Shown one piece after another: positions 36,872 to 49,254 of a DNA stretch of 64,000 nt. The number at the start of each line of letters is the position of its first letter. Positions within the stretch are counted from its first letter, which is position 1. Origin of the DNA: Xestospongia bergquistia (Eukaryota > Porifera > Demospongiae > Haplosclerida > Petrosiidae). The stretch spans positions 1 to 64,000 of the forward strand of contig OZ014423.1 of NCBI GenBank assembly GCA_963965975.1, in the 5' to 3' direction. The position numbers and the translations under genes were made by a program. The notes beneath the pieces were generated by a model. That model was not told where the DNA came from and made no database searches. It saw only the letters and a list, made by a program, of their open reading frames with translations.

Positions 36872-39800
36872 TCACGGAAAACTGTCTTCATAAGGAATAC
36901 CGTGGTCTTCGTCATACTTCATTCGACGGTAATATTGAGATGTGACAATAGCAAATACAATGACAGGAATCAGAAAAACACCACACAATCCAAGAGATAA
37001 CCAGAATCCATTCTAAAGAAAAAGACAAGATGAAAACTTTTTAAATTTATCTCACCAATCCATCTAAAGTAAAACCACAAAGTGCATTAAAGAATCCAGT
37101 GTACACAGCATAGACTGGATAGCAATTACCAACATCATTTTGAAGCTATAATAACAAGATTATATAAACAATCACTACAGTTATACTTACAGCTGAAAAT
37201 GCATGATCAATTAATTGTTGTGAATATCCAATTGCTCGAGGAAAGACAGTTTGAACATCCTAGCAGCAATACAAAATATTATATCAAGTATTGTGTGCAC
37301 TAACTTGAACTAGAGGATCAACACCTTTTTCAATGAAATTGTTAAACGTAGAGTTGATATCAGACAACAGATCATCAATACCATTCTAATCAATCATATT
37401 AGGTATAATAACTAAATAAACATTTAGAATACCTTCAATATTTGTGTGTTGTTATCTAATTGAGACACTTGTTGATCTAATAAATTCTACCAAAACATTG
37501 AAACTTAGTTTATAAATCATACCACTTGATTCTGAATACTGTTAACTGAATTATTGACTTGAACTAACTGATTAATAATGACTTGTACATCATCTGCAGT
37601 CTGATTTGTTCCATTCAACTTTAAAAAATGCAAATAATACATGAACATAATTAGTTTATAACTTACTGTAAGGTTGATAAGACTATCACGAAGGATGGTA
37701 AGATCATTAATTTGCATATCTATATTAAAATTAAGAATGTTACGATCTAGAGTTTCCCTGAACTGAGAGATGTTGATGCCTTCAACTCCAGTAGAAGTGA
37801 AGTCATTTAAAGTGTCCTGCACATCTTGTGGCACAAATGTATTGGGACTAATCAGATTTGACAAATTTCGAGTTAATTCATTAATCTCTCCAGTTAAGTC
37901 AGGAACAAGCTACAAACAGTAGTACAGTAATTATATTTTATTGGATTTAAGACATACTTGAGAAATGTTAGTAAAGTTCTGTATTTCTTGAATAAACTCT
38001 GCCTGTTCCAACTTTAAGGCATTATAGACTGTAGTATTACCATTACCACAAGCTAACAAAATACCAGATACTGTAAGAGGAATAGAACCATTTTGGAGAA
38101 TAAATTTAGACAATAAATACTCTCCTCCAGTAATACTTGGGTCATCTACAGTCTATAAGGAGAGTTATCAAAATACTAAAGGAGTTTTACACTCACTTTA
38201 GCAAAAACAACATACTCTGGACTTTCAAAATCTTGACAAAACTTATCAATGACACCACCACCAAAAAATACCAATGCTGCTAAGATCATCACCAGAAACC
38301 CAAAGATAAATCCCAAAAAGGCAGCACTACATGATCAAAACTAACAATAATGTTATTATTTGTTATCTCATTACAATATCAAAGTAATTCCACCACAGTT
38401 GGACAAATCAGTTCTTTCATAGGGAGCTCTATCTGTTCGAAATCCACACACACCACAGGTAACACCTAATAACACTACCACTATAACAATGGCAGTAGAA
38501 CAGCTAAAAACCACACCCACTGCAAACCTATATATAGATAGATCATATCAATAATAAAGCAGTTAATGAAATACCTACCTTGCAGTATCATATTGACGGA
38601 CATAGTCAAAATTTTCTTGGACAGTATCTCTAGCATCATTAATATGTCCAGATGTACCAGTGATAGGATCAGTGATATTATGTATAAGATCACTCACATC
38701 AAATACAGTACCACGTAATTCACTAACACCAGATTCAATTTCTGTCAAAATGATTGTATCAAACTCCTTCTCTTACTGTAACCAAATGATACCTACCTGT
38801 ATTAGCATCTCCAGTAAGACTTCGAACATCATTTAGAGCATTATTAAATGTAGTGTTTCCCTAAGTATATTAATGTAAGTCTTAAAATGGACCATTATTA
38901 TATTACCTCTCTTGCCAGTTCAGTCAAGTTGATATTAGATAATAGATTTTGAACATTTTGAAGTTCATCAGTAGTATTTGGTAACTATATCAGTAAATAT
39001 GAAATGTATGAGAAAGTAACAGTAAACTACTAAAAATACCTGTTGAAAATCATTGTTTAACCCATTTTCAAAAGTTCCTGCATTTAAGGTGCCACATAAA
39101 TTCATACAAGTACTTATAGTATTATTGACATTGGTAGAAATATTCTGCAGAGCCTCATTAAGAGAAGCTGCACTTGTCTGCAATCCAGTCACACTGGTAC
39201 TGATATTGGACAGTGTAATTTGAACAACCTCCAGAGCTATAAAGATATTATACACGGCTAAAACTATACCATATACTTACCAGTTGAAAGATCTACTGCA
39301 GTGTCAACAACATCATAAATGCTTCCACTGAAATTGCCAATGGTATCATTGGCTCGTGTCACCAATCCTACAATGATAACGTATTCTAATATGAGGTTAA
39401 GTTCAGATCTGCTAACCTTTTGCTTGACCCACTGTTATATCTAATGTCTCATTAAGTTGGCAAAACAAGGTGTCAATTTGCTATATTTACAATGCGTGAC
39501 AGACAGGAAGTAATAACAAATTATCTTACCAAAACACTGTCATTAACAAAGTTCTCAGCTAAAGTAAAAGTATCTCCAATAGTCTCCTGAAATTCATTGA
39601 CACTGTTAAAAATTTGTTGATTACTAAAAAATGCTAGCACTACTCCCGCTCTATTCAAAGACACATGTACATGATGTCAAAGTGTTAATAAATCTCATTA
39701 ACTTACAACAATCCACAAGTAAAGAGAACTAGGACTATTGTAAACATTATTGTCAGACAATTCATTGACTTAGTTTCTTCTTGTTTCAGACTTCCTCCAC

Positions 39801-40367
39801 ATTTACCACACAGTCGACAGATACCAAAACAACAGCAACAACAGCAAAAAGAACATGCTAATAGTCCACCCAATACAGTCAAAGCTATGATACCTTTCCA
39901 CCAATCAGCCAACTAAAATAATATAATATTTAAATATAAACGTCACATCAAGCCTTACATTTCTACCAATATCTTGTAATTCACTGGTATCAAAGTCAGA
40001 ATTAGTCAGATTTTGTTCCCTTATAATTGGCACAATGACATCTATGATAAGAAGAAATGTACCAACATGACCATAAAAGGTATATCACATGACATTTTGT
40101 TGAACAACTACCTTCTGTAACACTGCCAGGTTGAATAGTATTAATAATTCCACTGGCAATATCATACCAAGCCCCCAATGCACCAGGGTCATAGCTAACA
40201 TCAGGGGAGTCACTATCAGGAGGAAAGTTAGCGAAAACTAAAACATTATTGTCAGTCGATGATATGTTTACAAGAGCCTCAACGGGACAAACTAATTGTT
40301 GTCCGGAACTCCCATCTGGTAGCACCAACATGCATCCTAACAACAGCGGTAGGACAGAGAACAACAT
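36872..40367 (-). CDS. Prominin-like five-pass membrane glycoprotein
   Basis: Read right to left: ATG at 40367, a hydrophobic signal segment (MLFSVLPLLLGCM), a short ectodomain, then a membrane segment running into a Cys-rich cytoplasmic run (LLACSFCCCCCCFGICRLCGKCGG, exon 39707-39912), long helical extracellular loops rich in N-x-T/S sites, a second Cys-rich membrane region (around 38400-38500), another loop, and a last membrane segment with YYRRM (exon 36872 to about 37013; stop TGA at 36872-36874). About 17-18 exons are separated by introns of about 40-60 nt. This is the prominin plan: membrane protrusions and cilia, cholesterol binding. Domain order and the C-terminal NGFWLSLGLCGVFLIP helix agree with the paralog on the other strand. 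It starts 195 bp from that paralog. Confidence 0.88.
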
Positions 40368-40562
40368 TATTAATAGAGAAGACACTTTCTTTCAATACAC
40401 AGTAACTTTGTCTTAAGAGAAACCAGTCCAGTACTCTCGTAAATAGTAAACGACTTGTCAGCAATCACTCTTCCCTCAAAAATTTACACGACTAATTAAT
40501 TATCATTTCAAGTGGGCGTGACTTATTGTGCATATCTAAGCAACAGACATATCCATCACAAC
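40368..40562. promoter_or_regulatory. Shared divergent promoter of two prominin genes
   Basis: Only 195 bp separate the two start codons, so both promoters and 5' UTRs must fit here. No TATA box is evident; a GTGGGCGTGACTTATTGTGC segment lies at 40511-40530. Shared control is inference from spacing. Confidence 0.5.
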
Positions 40563-43500
40563 ATGACATTTTACTGGATAGTTATCTTTCTACTACAAAT
40601 TAGTTGCATATCTGCAACTGTGTCTCTTCCTAATAAGTCTGAAATTTTATCTGGAACTATTTATGCTGAAGGAATTGCTAGTTCCTATTCAAATGCACCA
40701 CGAGGACTGATAAACATCCTTCAGCCTAACAGCTTTCCTTATGGTAAAGTAGAATGCAATTATGTGCTTAATAACAAATCCCTCTGTAGACTCTATATAT
40801 CCTGCTTTATCAGCTGTAGGTTTAAACAGTACTGGTAGGCCTGATTTGCAGGAAATAATACAGCAAGTACATTCATCATCATATAATAGTGTGTTGCTTA
40901 AGTTATTAAATAGATTTTGAAATGGCAAGCTCCAATACTTGTCATGGCTATAGTTGGATTTCTATTAGCCATTAGTTTTCCACTGTGTGGCTGCTGTTTC
41001 CTTTGCTGTCGTTGTTGTGGTAATTGTGGAGCCAAAAGTCACATGTATCCTCATAATCATGAAATGATTAAATGCTCAATTCTGTCTATTCTTCTATTTG
41101 CATCACTTCTTTGTGTATTGTAAGTTAACTGCCTAACAGAACTCCTTCATTGATGTACTTTAGGATTGGGACAGTTTTTGTTTTCTTGGGTAATGAACAA
41201 ACATCACAGGGTGTTGCAGATGTTGCAAGTGCAACGAACTCTGCTTTTACTGATGCCATTAATTTTGTCAATGATACTGTGAATGTATGTACATCAATTA
41301 AGATTATAATTATAATTGACTTCTCTGTAGGCTGTTGAAGACCTAGCTGTGAACCAACTAGATCAATTAGTACAGACTATATTGAACCAAATACGAGGTA
41401 TGCTAACTATTTTATTGAATTACATCTCATTTTCACTGCAGACTTGGGAAATATATTAGCTATACCAATAGAAGATCATCTCTTGCCACAAGTTACATTA
41501 TTGATGAGAAATACAAGTACACTTGCTAATAGTGAGGATATGTAATAGTAATCAATCAATATGTGTAATTAATGTTGTGTAGCAATTGATCATACTCAAC
41601 AATTACTGGATGCTGTGAATGTCACTTCTACTAGACTGCAGTTATTGCACACTGATCTGATGTCACTCATAGTTGATATTAAAACAAATCTGACCATATT
41701 ACAAGCTAACTGCACAACAGAAGGAACACCTTTTGATACACTGTGCAACAACTTACTACCTGACCCAAATTCTATACAACTACAAGCTAATTTTTCACAA
41801 GTAACATTCTAAGGAGGAAACATTTTATGTCCTCCTAGTTACCCACTATAGACTCTGAGATACAATCAGTCAAATCATTAGCTGATCTTGGAATAGAACA
41901 AATTGTGACATCTGCTAATTCAACCTTTCATTCTCTCTCTTCACTTATTAATGATTTGATTGCTAACTCAACAGGAGGTAAATAAAATAAAATAATGACA
42001 ACCATGTGGTCCCAGATCTTCAAGGCAAAGCTTCCTCATTGTCTTCCCAAGTACAAAATATAGTAACTGGTTTCACCAATATCACTGATGACTTCTTGGG
42101 AGAAAATGGCATTGTAAAGACTGTAAAGACATCGCTGACTGCTGTTGTAGGAGATGATGGATCTCTTCTAAAGTACAATAATATAAGGTATACATTCCTT
42201 CTTGTAATGATAGTCATTAAAACCTGTTCAGAAAAGGAACAGTTATTGGAATTACTTGTTTGATTCTACTGTTTGTATTGGTCACTTGTTTCGGACTGTT
42301 TTGTGGATTGTTTGGATATACACAAAACACTGAACCATCAGAAAGATCTTCTTTGTCAAACACTGGAGCTAAAGTATTGATGAGGTTTACTTCTTTGAAT
42401 ATGATAGCAAATTAAGATAATTATTCTTTAGCATTGTAGGTCTGACATTTTGTTTTGGTGGAACCTTCTTTATTACATCATCATTGCTTTTTCTCTTGGC
42501 TGCACCTACTCAATTGATTTGCAATGAATTAAAAGGACCAGAATATAATGTTTTTAATAAAGTATATTAATGACCAAATTATCTGTATTGGATCACATCT
42601 TTTTATGCAGATTATTGACAATAATGAGGCTTGGGGTGGTTCTTCACCAGTAAGTCAATTAACATCAAACATTGGAATTGAGTTGAATATTACCAAACTT
42701 CTTCGGTTTGTTATTTGAAATAATTTTAATCATAGTAATTATATTGCAATCTATAGTGATTGTGAGAACAATGCTACACTCTGGCAAGTTTTGAAGTTAA
42801 ATAATCTTGTTAATTTATCTAACATTGAAGATATTGTTTTGACATCTGAGGTGAATAGTTATAATAGTATTATGTTTCCATCATTTCAAAAAAATATTTT
42901 TCATTTTAGCTTCTACCAGACTCATCTAATTTCACATTAGCTCTTAACCTCTCATCTGTTGATATCATTCCTGCAAGTCTTAGACCAAATCTTGTTAATT
43001 TTAATAATTCAGGAATTGGTGATCTTGATTTCAATCAGTTTCGCAGCATTTTAAACACATCACTTCTTGGGTTTGATATAACTGAAGCTATTAATAATCT
43101 GACAATGTTATCATCAAACTTGGTCACAAAGGTCGGTGTAAATCAATATCTATGAATATCAATTATTCTAGTTACATGCAGCCATCATTAGCTAATCAAA
43201 CAGAAAATGTAGTTACTGGACTCTACACTATTAACAACATATTTGTACCATCAATGGAATATCATATTGTAAGCTAAATAACATAATGTACAAATGATAC
43301 TACTTTTCAAACAAATTAGTTTTTACTTCAAACCAATTTGTCTGAGCTTGAGTCTTTGGCACTAAATGTTCAAGGAGAGGTCTCAATGTCATTGACAAGT
43401 CTTGATACCTTAACATCAATACTGGGCAGTTCTAATATAACTGATATAATTCATAATATTGTGAATTCTACTTTCACAAGTTTATTAACTACTGTTGATG

Positions 43501-43957
43501 ATTTTATTGAGAGTGTTGTTGACTCTCTACAAAATAAGATTGGTCAATGCTCTCCAATACATACCATCTATACCTCTATGTATAATGCAATATGTCAGTC
43601 AACATTAAATGGATTGGTAAGATAGTATCAACTGTATATATGATTGACTCTTTTCTGTTAGAACGGGTTCTGGTTTGCATTAGGTTGGATTGGTGTGTCA
43701 CTAATTACATTAACAGTCACAACTCCTTTGCTATACAGTTACTTACGCAGGGCTGATACTCCTATAGAATGTGTCACTGATGTGGAATATGAGTAAGTAT
43801 TTACATAACATTGTATACGATAAACTCCTTTGTTGTTTTTAGATTGTATCCCAACCTGACACCAATTAGGTAAACCATTATCATTATATATAATATATCT
43901 ACTTTGACTTGACTTGTCCTCAGAGCTCTCAATGAAAGAACCACTAGTCTTGAGTAA
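40563..43957 (+). CDS. Prominin-like five-pass membrane glycoprotein, second paralog
   Basis: Start ATG at 40563 opens a signal peptide (MTFYWIVIFLLQISCISA); an in-frame GTG further upstream is not a plausible start. Exon 1 ends at 40743; exon 3 (40914-41119) carries a membrane helix followed by CGCCFLCCRCCGNCG. Next come helical loops with many N-glycosylation sites and a Cys pair (LCNNLLPDP), two membrane helices around 42250-42310 and 42430-42520 (VTCFGLFCGLFGY; SSLLFLLAAPTQLICNE), a second loop, and the C-terminal GFWFALGWIGVSLITLTV helix with YSYLRR. Stop TAA at 43955-43957. The frame at 40867-40913 needs a 47-nt intron. Domain order and Cys positions match vertebrate prominin-1. The protein is diverged from its neighbour, so the duplication is not recent. 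Confidence 0.88.
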
Positions 43958-44143
43958 AAGAAACTAAAATATAATTTAATGTTATATTGCAGTAATGATG
44001 AGAGTAGTGAATACATCATACTTATGATAATAAAAATGATAAAGAGATTGATGTTATGAAAGGGACAAGTCACAGTGATTGCTAAAAACATTAAAAACTT
44101 AAAGTGTAAGATAAATAACACACACACACACACACATACAATA
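43958..44143. other. Convergent 3' spacer with (AC)n
   Basis: About 186 bp between the prominin stop and the HSPA12-like stop. It contains a short (AC)9 tract at 44119-44136. No gene. Confidence 0.6.
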
Positions 44144-46308
44144 TTATTTGTTGAGGAAATCAATGGCACAATGTGCTACAGTACCACTTGTCAAATCTAT
44201 GGCTTCAACTCTTATTTCAGTATCTCCAAACATCATGGTCATTTCAAGCTCACGACCTTTGCCACCAGTAGTGTCAGGCATTTCTAAATAAAGCTCACCT
44301 CCACGTCTTACACCTGGATCAGTAGTATACATGACATGTTCTTTTTCACTACAGTACACACCAATAATTGTTGATGTTTGATATGACTTGGCTGGAGTAT
44401 AACGTCGTGTTACTTTCTCTCCTAATGCAATTGATTGATCAACTGTAACAAATGTATCAAAAATGTCTGTACACCATTCAATACTATCTTTTTTAATACG
44501 TTTCTCAGGAGGATGCTTGCCTGGTAGGAAGCGATTTAATACACCCACTCCATAAGTCAGTGCTGACCGTCTGACACGAACCACAGTAGGATCTAAACCA
44601 AACATCACAGCTCCTTTCAAGATAGTTAAACCGACATCTTGTGGTATGATAACTCTTACTTCTGATGAAAATGCACGTCTTATTTCAGTTTGAAGTAATG
44701 GAGATTCAGCAAATCCACCAACTAGGAACAAAAACTTAACACTTTCTAGTTCTGGCTTTCGAAGTAGATCAGCAATATGTCGTACTATGTCTCTGGTCAC
44801 AGGCTCAAATAACGCATGCATGGCTGCTGGTGAGAGTCTTAGCATACCCTGAGATGACCATCTAATATCTTTATTCCCAAACTTTCTGATAGCAGCTTCA
44901 ACATTATGACCTTTCAGCTTCAAGTAGTGCTCAATAAAGGAAAATGGTAAAGAGATGTTGAGAGGAGTAGCTTTAGATGGATTGGCTGTACGTTTCTTGG
45001 CTTCAAAGGCAATCATTAAATCAACCCAACCAGCTGGTTTTGTACTCTTGAAACTAACAACAAAATCAATGCCAAAAATCTTCACTAAAAGATTCTCAAA
45101 TTCTCGGTCAACTCCAATAGCTCCCCAAGCTCCACCTGAAGCTTTATAAAGTTCTTTAAGAGTTCCAGACCCCTCTATTTCATGAACTGTCAAGTCTACT
45201 GTACCTCCTCCACAGTCAACTACAATATATCTTGTACCTGACTTGAATTCAGCAGAAACTGGGATCCCATAATTGGCAGCACTTAATCTCCGTACACCTT
45301 TAGCCGATGAACTCATCTGAGAGCTTTGACCTGATAAACTAAAGTCCTCTTCAGGAACAAGTTCTCGTAACTTTAACTTTCGGCAATAGATAGATGCAGC
45401 TTCAGGCTCAAGAGCTATCAATAATTGACTAGGATTCATAGAAGTAGCAAGGCCAGCCTATTAATTAGAAGGAAACAAACATAACCACTTCTAAGTCATA
45501 ACTACAGCTTACATCATAAGCAGCTTGTCTCATAAACTGTTTGGCAGGTTGACGCCAAATAGCTGGGACTGTGATTACCCAACGAATATCATCGTTAACA
45601 ATTCGAGTTGATGATTGGTCTGATAACTCTTGAAGACAATGATCTTTGAAAAATCTCAAAGCATGAGCAAATACAGTCAAAGCTAACATCTTCTTGTTAT
45701 TAGCAGCAGTCAACTCAACTCCCTTATGTAAATCCTACGTGTAGAATCAGTCAGAGAGCAAAGGTCACAGTACATACATGTTGTTATGATAATCTTACCT
45801 GACTAGAATGAAGAGACATTTTAAATTTTTCAAAATAAAACCATTTCTTTGCTTCACTCTCCTCTAAATCATGATAAAAATCACGAGCACCAAAACCAAA
45901 AGAATGAAACTCTCCATTTGGTTTTGTCAATAGAGTGGTTGGTGTCTACAGTTAATGATACATTCTCATCATACTTGACAATCTAGTATAACATACTATT
46001 ACTATAAAAGCAGTGATAGTAATTTGAAACCATTACCACCAAGAAGTCAATGTAAATTCAGAAATACTTACCTTCATATTGGTCACACCAGGATCACCTC
46101 CTTCCCATTTACGCATCATATGAATACTATCTGGATCACGAGTAAATGCAAAGGCATATCCACTATATGTTGTCCCAAAATCAATAGCTGCTACTACAAA
46201 ATGTTGATCAGGCTCTGGTCTTGTTGATATGGGTGGACCAGGTGTGGGAATAGGTGGGTACCCATTTTGTCGAGTGTCTGTTGGAGTCTCTTGATAATAA
46301 GTTGCCAT
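44144..46308 (-). CDS. HSPA12-like Hsp70 ATPase, - strand paralog
   Basis: Four exons: 46072-46308 (ATG), 45799-45945, 45513-45734, 44144-45457 (stop TAA at 44144-44146). All four lengths are multiples of 3, giving 639 residues, close to the 675 of human HSPA12A. Actin-fold ATPase motifs are present: phosphate-1 [15 protein letters not shown] (about residues 40-54), phosphate-2 [16 protein letters not shown] (about 280-295) and the adenosine loop [12 protein letters not shown] (about 447-458). As in other HSPA12 proteins, the classical Hsp70 peptide-binding domain is replaced by a short beta-rich end. Predicted as a cytosolic ATPase or sensor-like chaperone relative; clients unknown. A proline-rich N-terminus precedes the ATPase. 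Confidence 0.93.
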
Positions 46309-46538
46309 ATCTATAGAATAAAGATATCAATCTTGTGTGATAATGACAATTTCATACAACAGATCTGATAATAGATACGTCGAAACCTTAACAAAACAAC
46401 TACTAACTTCGTTAATATAACTTGACGACTGACTAACAACAGGAAGTAAGGTTGTGTGGCATTAAGCTGGGGGTGTGGATGTTACATAACAATGGGTGGA
46501 TATAAACAAGCGGTCAGTTCAGTGCAAAAAAGTCTACA
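46309..46538. promoter_or_regulatory. Divergent promoter between two HSPA12-like genes
   Basis: There are 230 bp between the two ATGs. A TATAAACA sequence lies at about 46500, some 40 bp before the + strand ATG, and could serve that gene. GGGTGTGGATG and GTTGTGTGGCATT (46450-46485) resemble the GTGTGGC elements scattered in the window. No clear heat-shock element (nGAAnnTTCn array) was found. Confidence 0.5.
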
Positions 46539-49073
46539 ATGGCAAGTCCAACTTCATCCAATCATTCTCGAAAGCTTAGTAAACTGAGTCCCAAGAGATT
46601 TCCCACCAAGTCAAAGAGTAAAGAAGTAGCTAGAGGCTTTAATTTAGAGGAACGAATACCAATGGAATTACTCAATGAGGCTGCTGCACATCCATCTACA
46701 GTTGCTGTAGTAGCTATTGACTTTGGGACTACATATAGTGGTTATGCATATGCTTTTACTCAGGACTCTACTAGCACTGTCCATATGATGGAGATACCAC
46801 GTTACTTAGGTCGTGGAAGTCAGCAACCTACAGCACTGTTACTAACACAAGAAGGTGACTTCCATTCTTTTGGATATGAAGCTCAAGAGTATTATCATGA
46901 TATGGATGAAGACGATTCTAAGAATTGGTTTTACTTTGAGAAATTTAAAATGGAATTACATTCCAGAGAAGTGAGTTTTATAATGTTTCTTTGCTATCTC
47001 TTATGATTTATTTTCTAGCATTTACATGAAGGAATGGAACTAGTTGCAGCAAATGGCTGCACTGTGCTTGCACTAACAGTGTTTGCTCATGCTCTATGTT
47101 ATTTCAAATATTTATGTTTACGAGAACTGTCAGAAATATCTACAACAGAAATAACTGCAGACAATATTCAATGGGTCATTACTGTACCAGCTATTTGGAG
47201 ACCGTCTGCCAGACAGTTCATGAGAAGAGCAGCCACTGAGGTAATGCATTAACAAACAAAAGGTGAAGGGTCAGTGATAAAAAATGCCTGTGACTACTCT
47301 ACTGGTATAGTTCAGATACTAATCTACTTATAGGGTTCAAATACTAATCTACTAGTAAAGTTCAGATGTTACTCTACTGATAAAGTTCAGGTTATGAATA
47401 CTTTAGATTGTGTACTTTACAAGCGATATTTCATGCATGACATGATTATAATTATTATGTAATACCATATAAAGTAATCATACTCTGATATCAAAATAGG
47501 ACACTTCCAATTTGGCAGTTATATTTACAATAATAATTATATAGTTTGGTTTCTGTTTGGAATAAACTATTTTTTTATTGCAGGCTGGACTAATTACAAC
47601 ATCAGAACAGAGAAAGTTGATCTTAGCTTTAGAACCTGAGGCTGCTTCTGTTTATTGTCGAAATCTACAATTAAAAGACTGTATATTCCCATCTGTTGCA
47701 TCATCTGCACATTCCAGTTTAAGCCCATCTCCTTCAACAGGTGCTCCTCGATATTCTTTATCATATAGTAAGTATATTTATTATTGGAATGTCCTACTGT
47801 ATGCTCTCAATTCATATGACTTCTTAAATTATGCTTTCATCTTATTACAGGTAGTACCAGCAGTGGCAGTCCTGGACAACATCCACTTAGTAACTCTTCC
47901 ACACCAGACACTCATCCCAAGTTAGCCAGTACAGGTCAAACTTTAACAAAAGCAGCAGCAACAATGTTTCCAGGTGTGACTTATTTAGTAGCTGACTGTG
48001 GTGGAGGAACAGTTGACTTAACAGTGCATCAGATTGAAGAAAATGGCCAACTTAAAGAACTCTGTAAAACTACGGGAGGTGCTTGGGGCTCAATTGGAGT
48101 GGATTGTCAATTTGAGATGATGCTTGTTTCAATCTTTGGTGAGTCTCTTATTCAAGATTTTATTAATAGACATCCAGTGAGTTGGTTAGAATTGATGAAA
48201 TCTTTTGAAGCTAAAAAAAGGGCATTTAATCCATCACGTCATCATGCTTCAAATATCTCACTTCCTTTTTCCTTTATTGAACACTTTCGTAAACGAACCA
48301 GAAAGACTGCTGAACAAGCTATTCTTGCATTTGGTCATGAAGCAGTTCAGTGGTCATCTCAAGGAATGCTTCGTCTTTTAACTCCTGCTATGATTCAATT
48401 GTTTGAACCAGTTGTGAACACAATAGTCAAACATATTAATCGCATTATATCACATCCAGATGTAGGAACTCCTGATTATCTCTTTCTTGTGGGAGGGTTT
48501 GCAGAGTCACCAGTTTTACAACAAGCAATTCAAGACGCCTTCAGCAGTTCCATTAAAGTCATTATTCCTCAAGAAGTCAGCCTAAGTATTTTAAAGGGTG
48601 CTGTTTTATTTGGTTTAGATCCAGGTTTAGTACATTTAAGACGTTCTGTACTGACATATGGTGTAGGTTGTCTTCATAAATTTGATCCAGGACGTCACCC
48701 ACCAGAAAAACGTGTTGTTAAAGATGGTGTTGAATGGTGTACAGATGTCTTTGATACTTTTGTATTTTCAGGTCAACCTATTCCTCATGGCCATAGTATT
48801 ACACGTTGTTATAACCTGGCACGTTTAGGTCTTCAATCAACTGTTATCACTTTATTTGCAAGTGAAAAGGACACTGTACGATTTATTACTGATTCTGGTG
48901 TTAGAAAAATTGGAGAAGTTCGTTTAAATATGCCTGCTACTGCAAGAGGGAGGAGTCAACGAGAATTACGCATGACAATGACATTTGGTGACACTGAAAT
49001 ATCTGTCAAAGCTATTGACAGTGCAAGCAGAGAAACAGCATGTGCACAAATCAATTTTTTATATAAGGAATGA
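46539..49073 (+). CDS. HSPA12-like Hsp70 ATPase, + strand paralog
   Basis: Exons 46539-46970, 47019-47240, 47584-47767, 47851-49073 (TGA) give 686 residues. Motifs: [17 protein letters not shown] (about 57-72), [16 protein letters not shown], and the adenosine loop [13 protein letters not shown]. Exon 2 has exactly the same length (222 nt) and phase as its counterpart in the - strand paralog, showing shared ancestry of gene structure. Differences: a longer basic, Ser-rich N-terminus (SRKLSKLSPKRFPTKSKSK) and a Ser/Pro/Thr-rich insertion at the exon 3-4 junction before phosphate-2. Intron 47768-47850 splits this insertion and is absent from the paralog. Role as for the paralog; the basic tail could confer different localisation (inference). 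Confidence 0.93.
47290..47400 (+). repeat. Intronic repeat of about 28 bp, three copies
   Basis: Three imperfect copies of a (T/A)A(T/A)AGTTCAGAT(A/G)(C/T)TAATCTACT-type unit lie in the 343-nt intron of the + strand HSPA12-like gene, unusually long for this region. The repeat seems to account for part of the extra length. Confidence 0.65.
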
Positions 49074-49254
49074 TATTAACTGGTTATTGTTTATTAATTA
49101 TCATTTTTGCATATCACTGTATTAAATATTGTTTTTATTGCTCATATTTATATTATCACATACCACTGCTCATATTCCAGACATTTATTATTATCACATA
49201 CCAATGAATAAATATATCATGTTGTCCCTGACAACTTCTTTAGACATGATAGAA

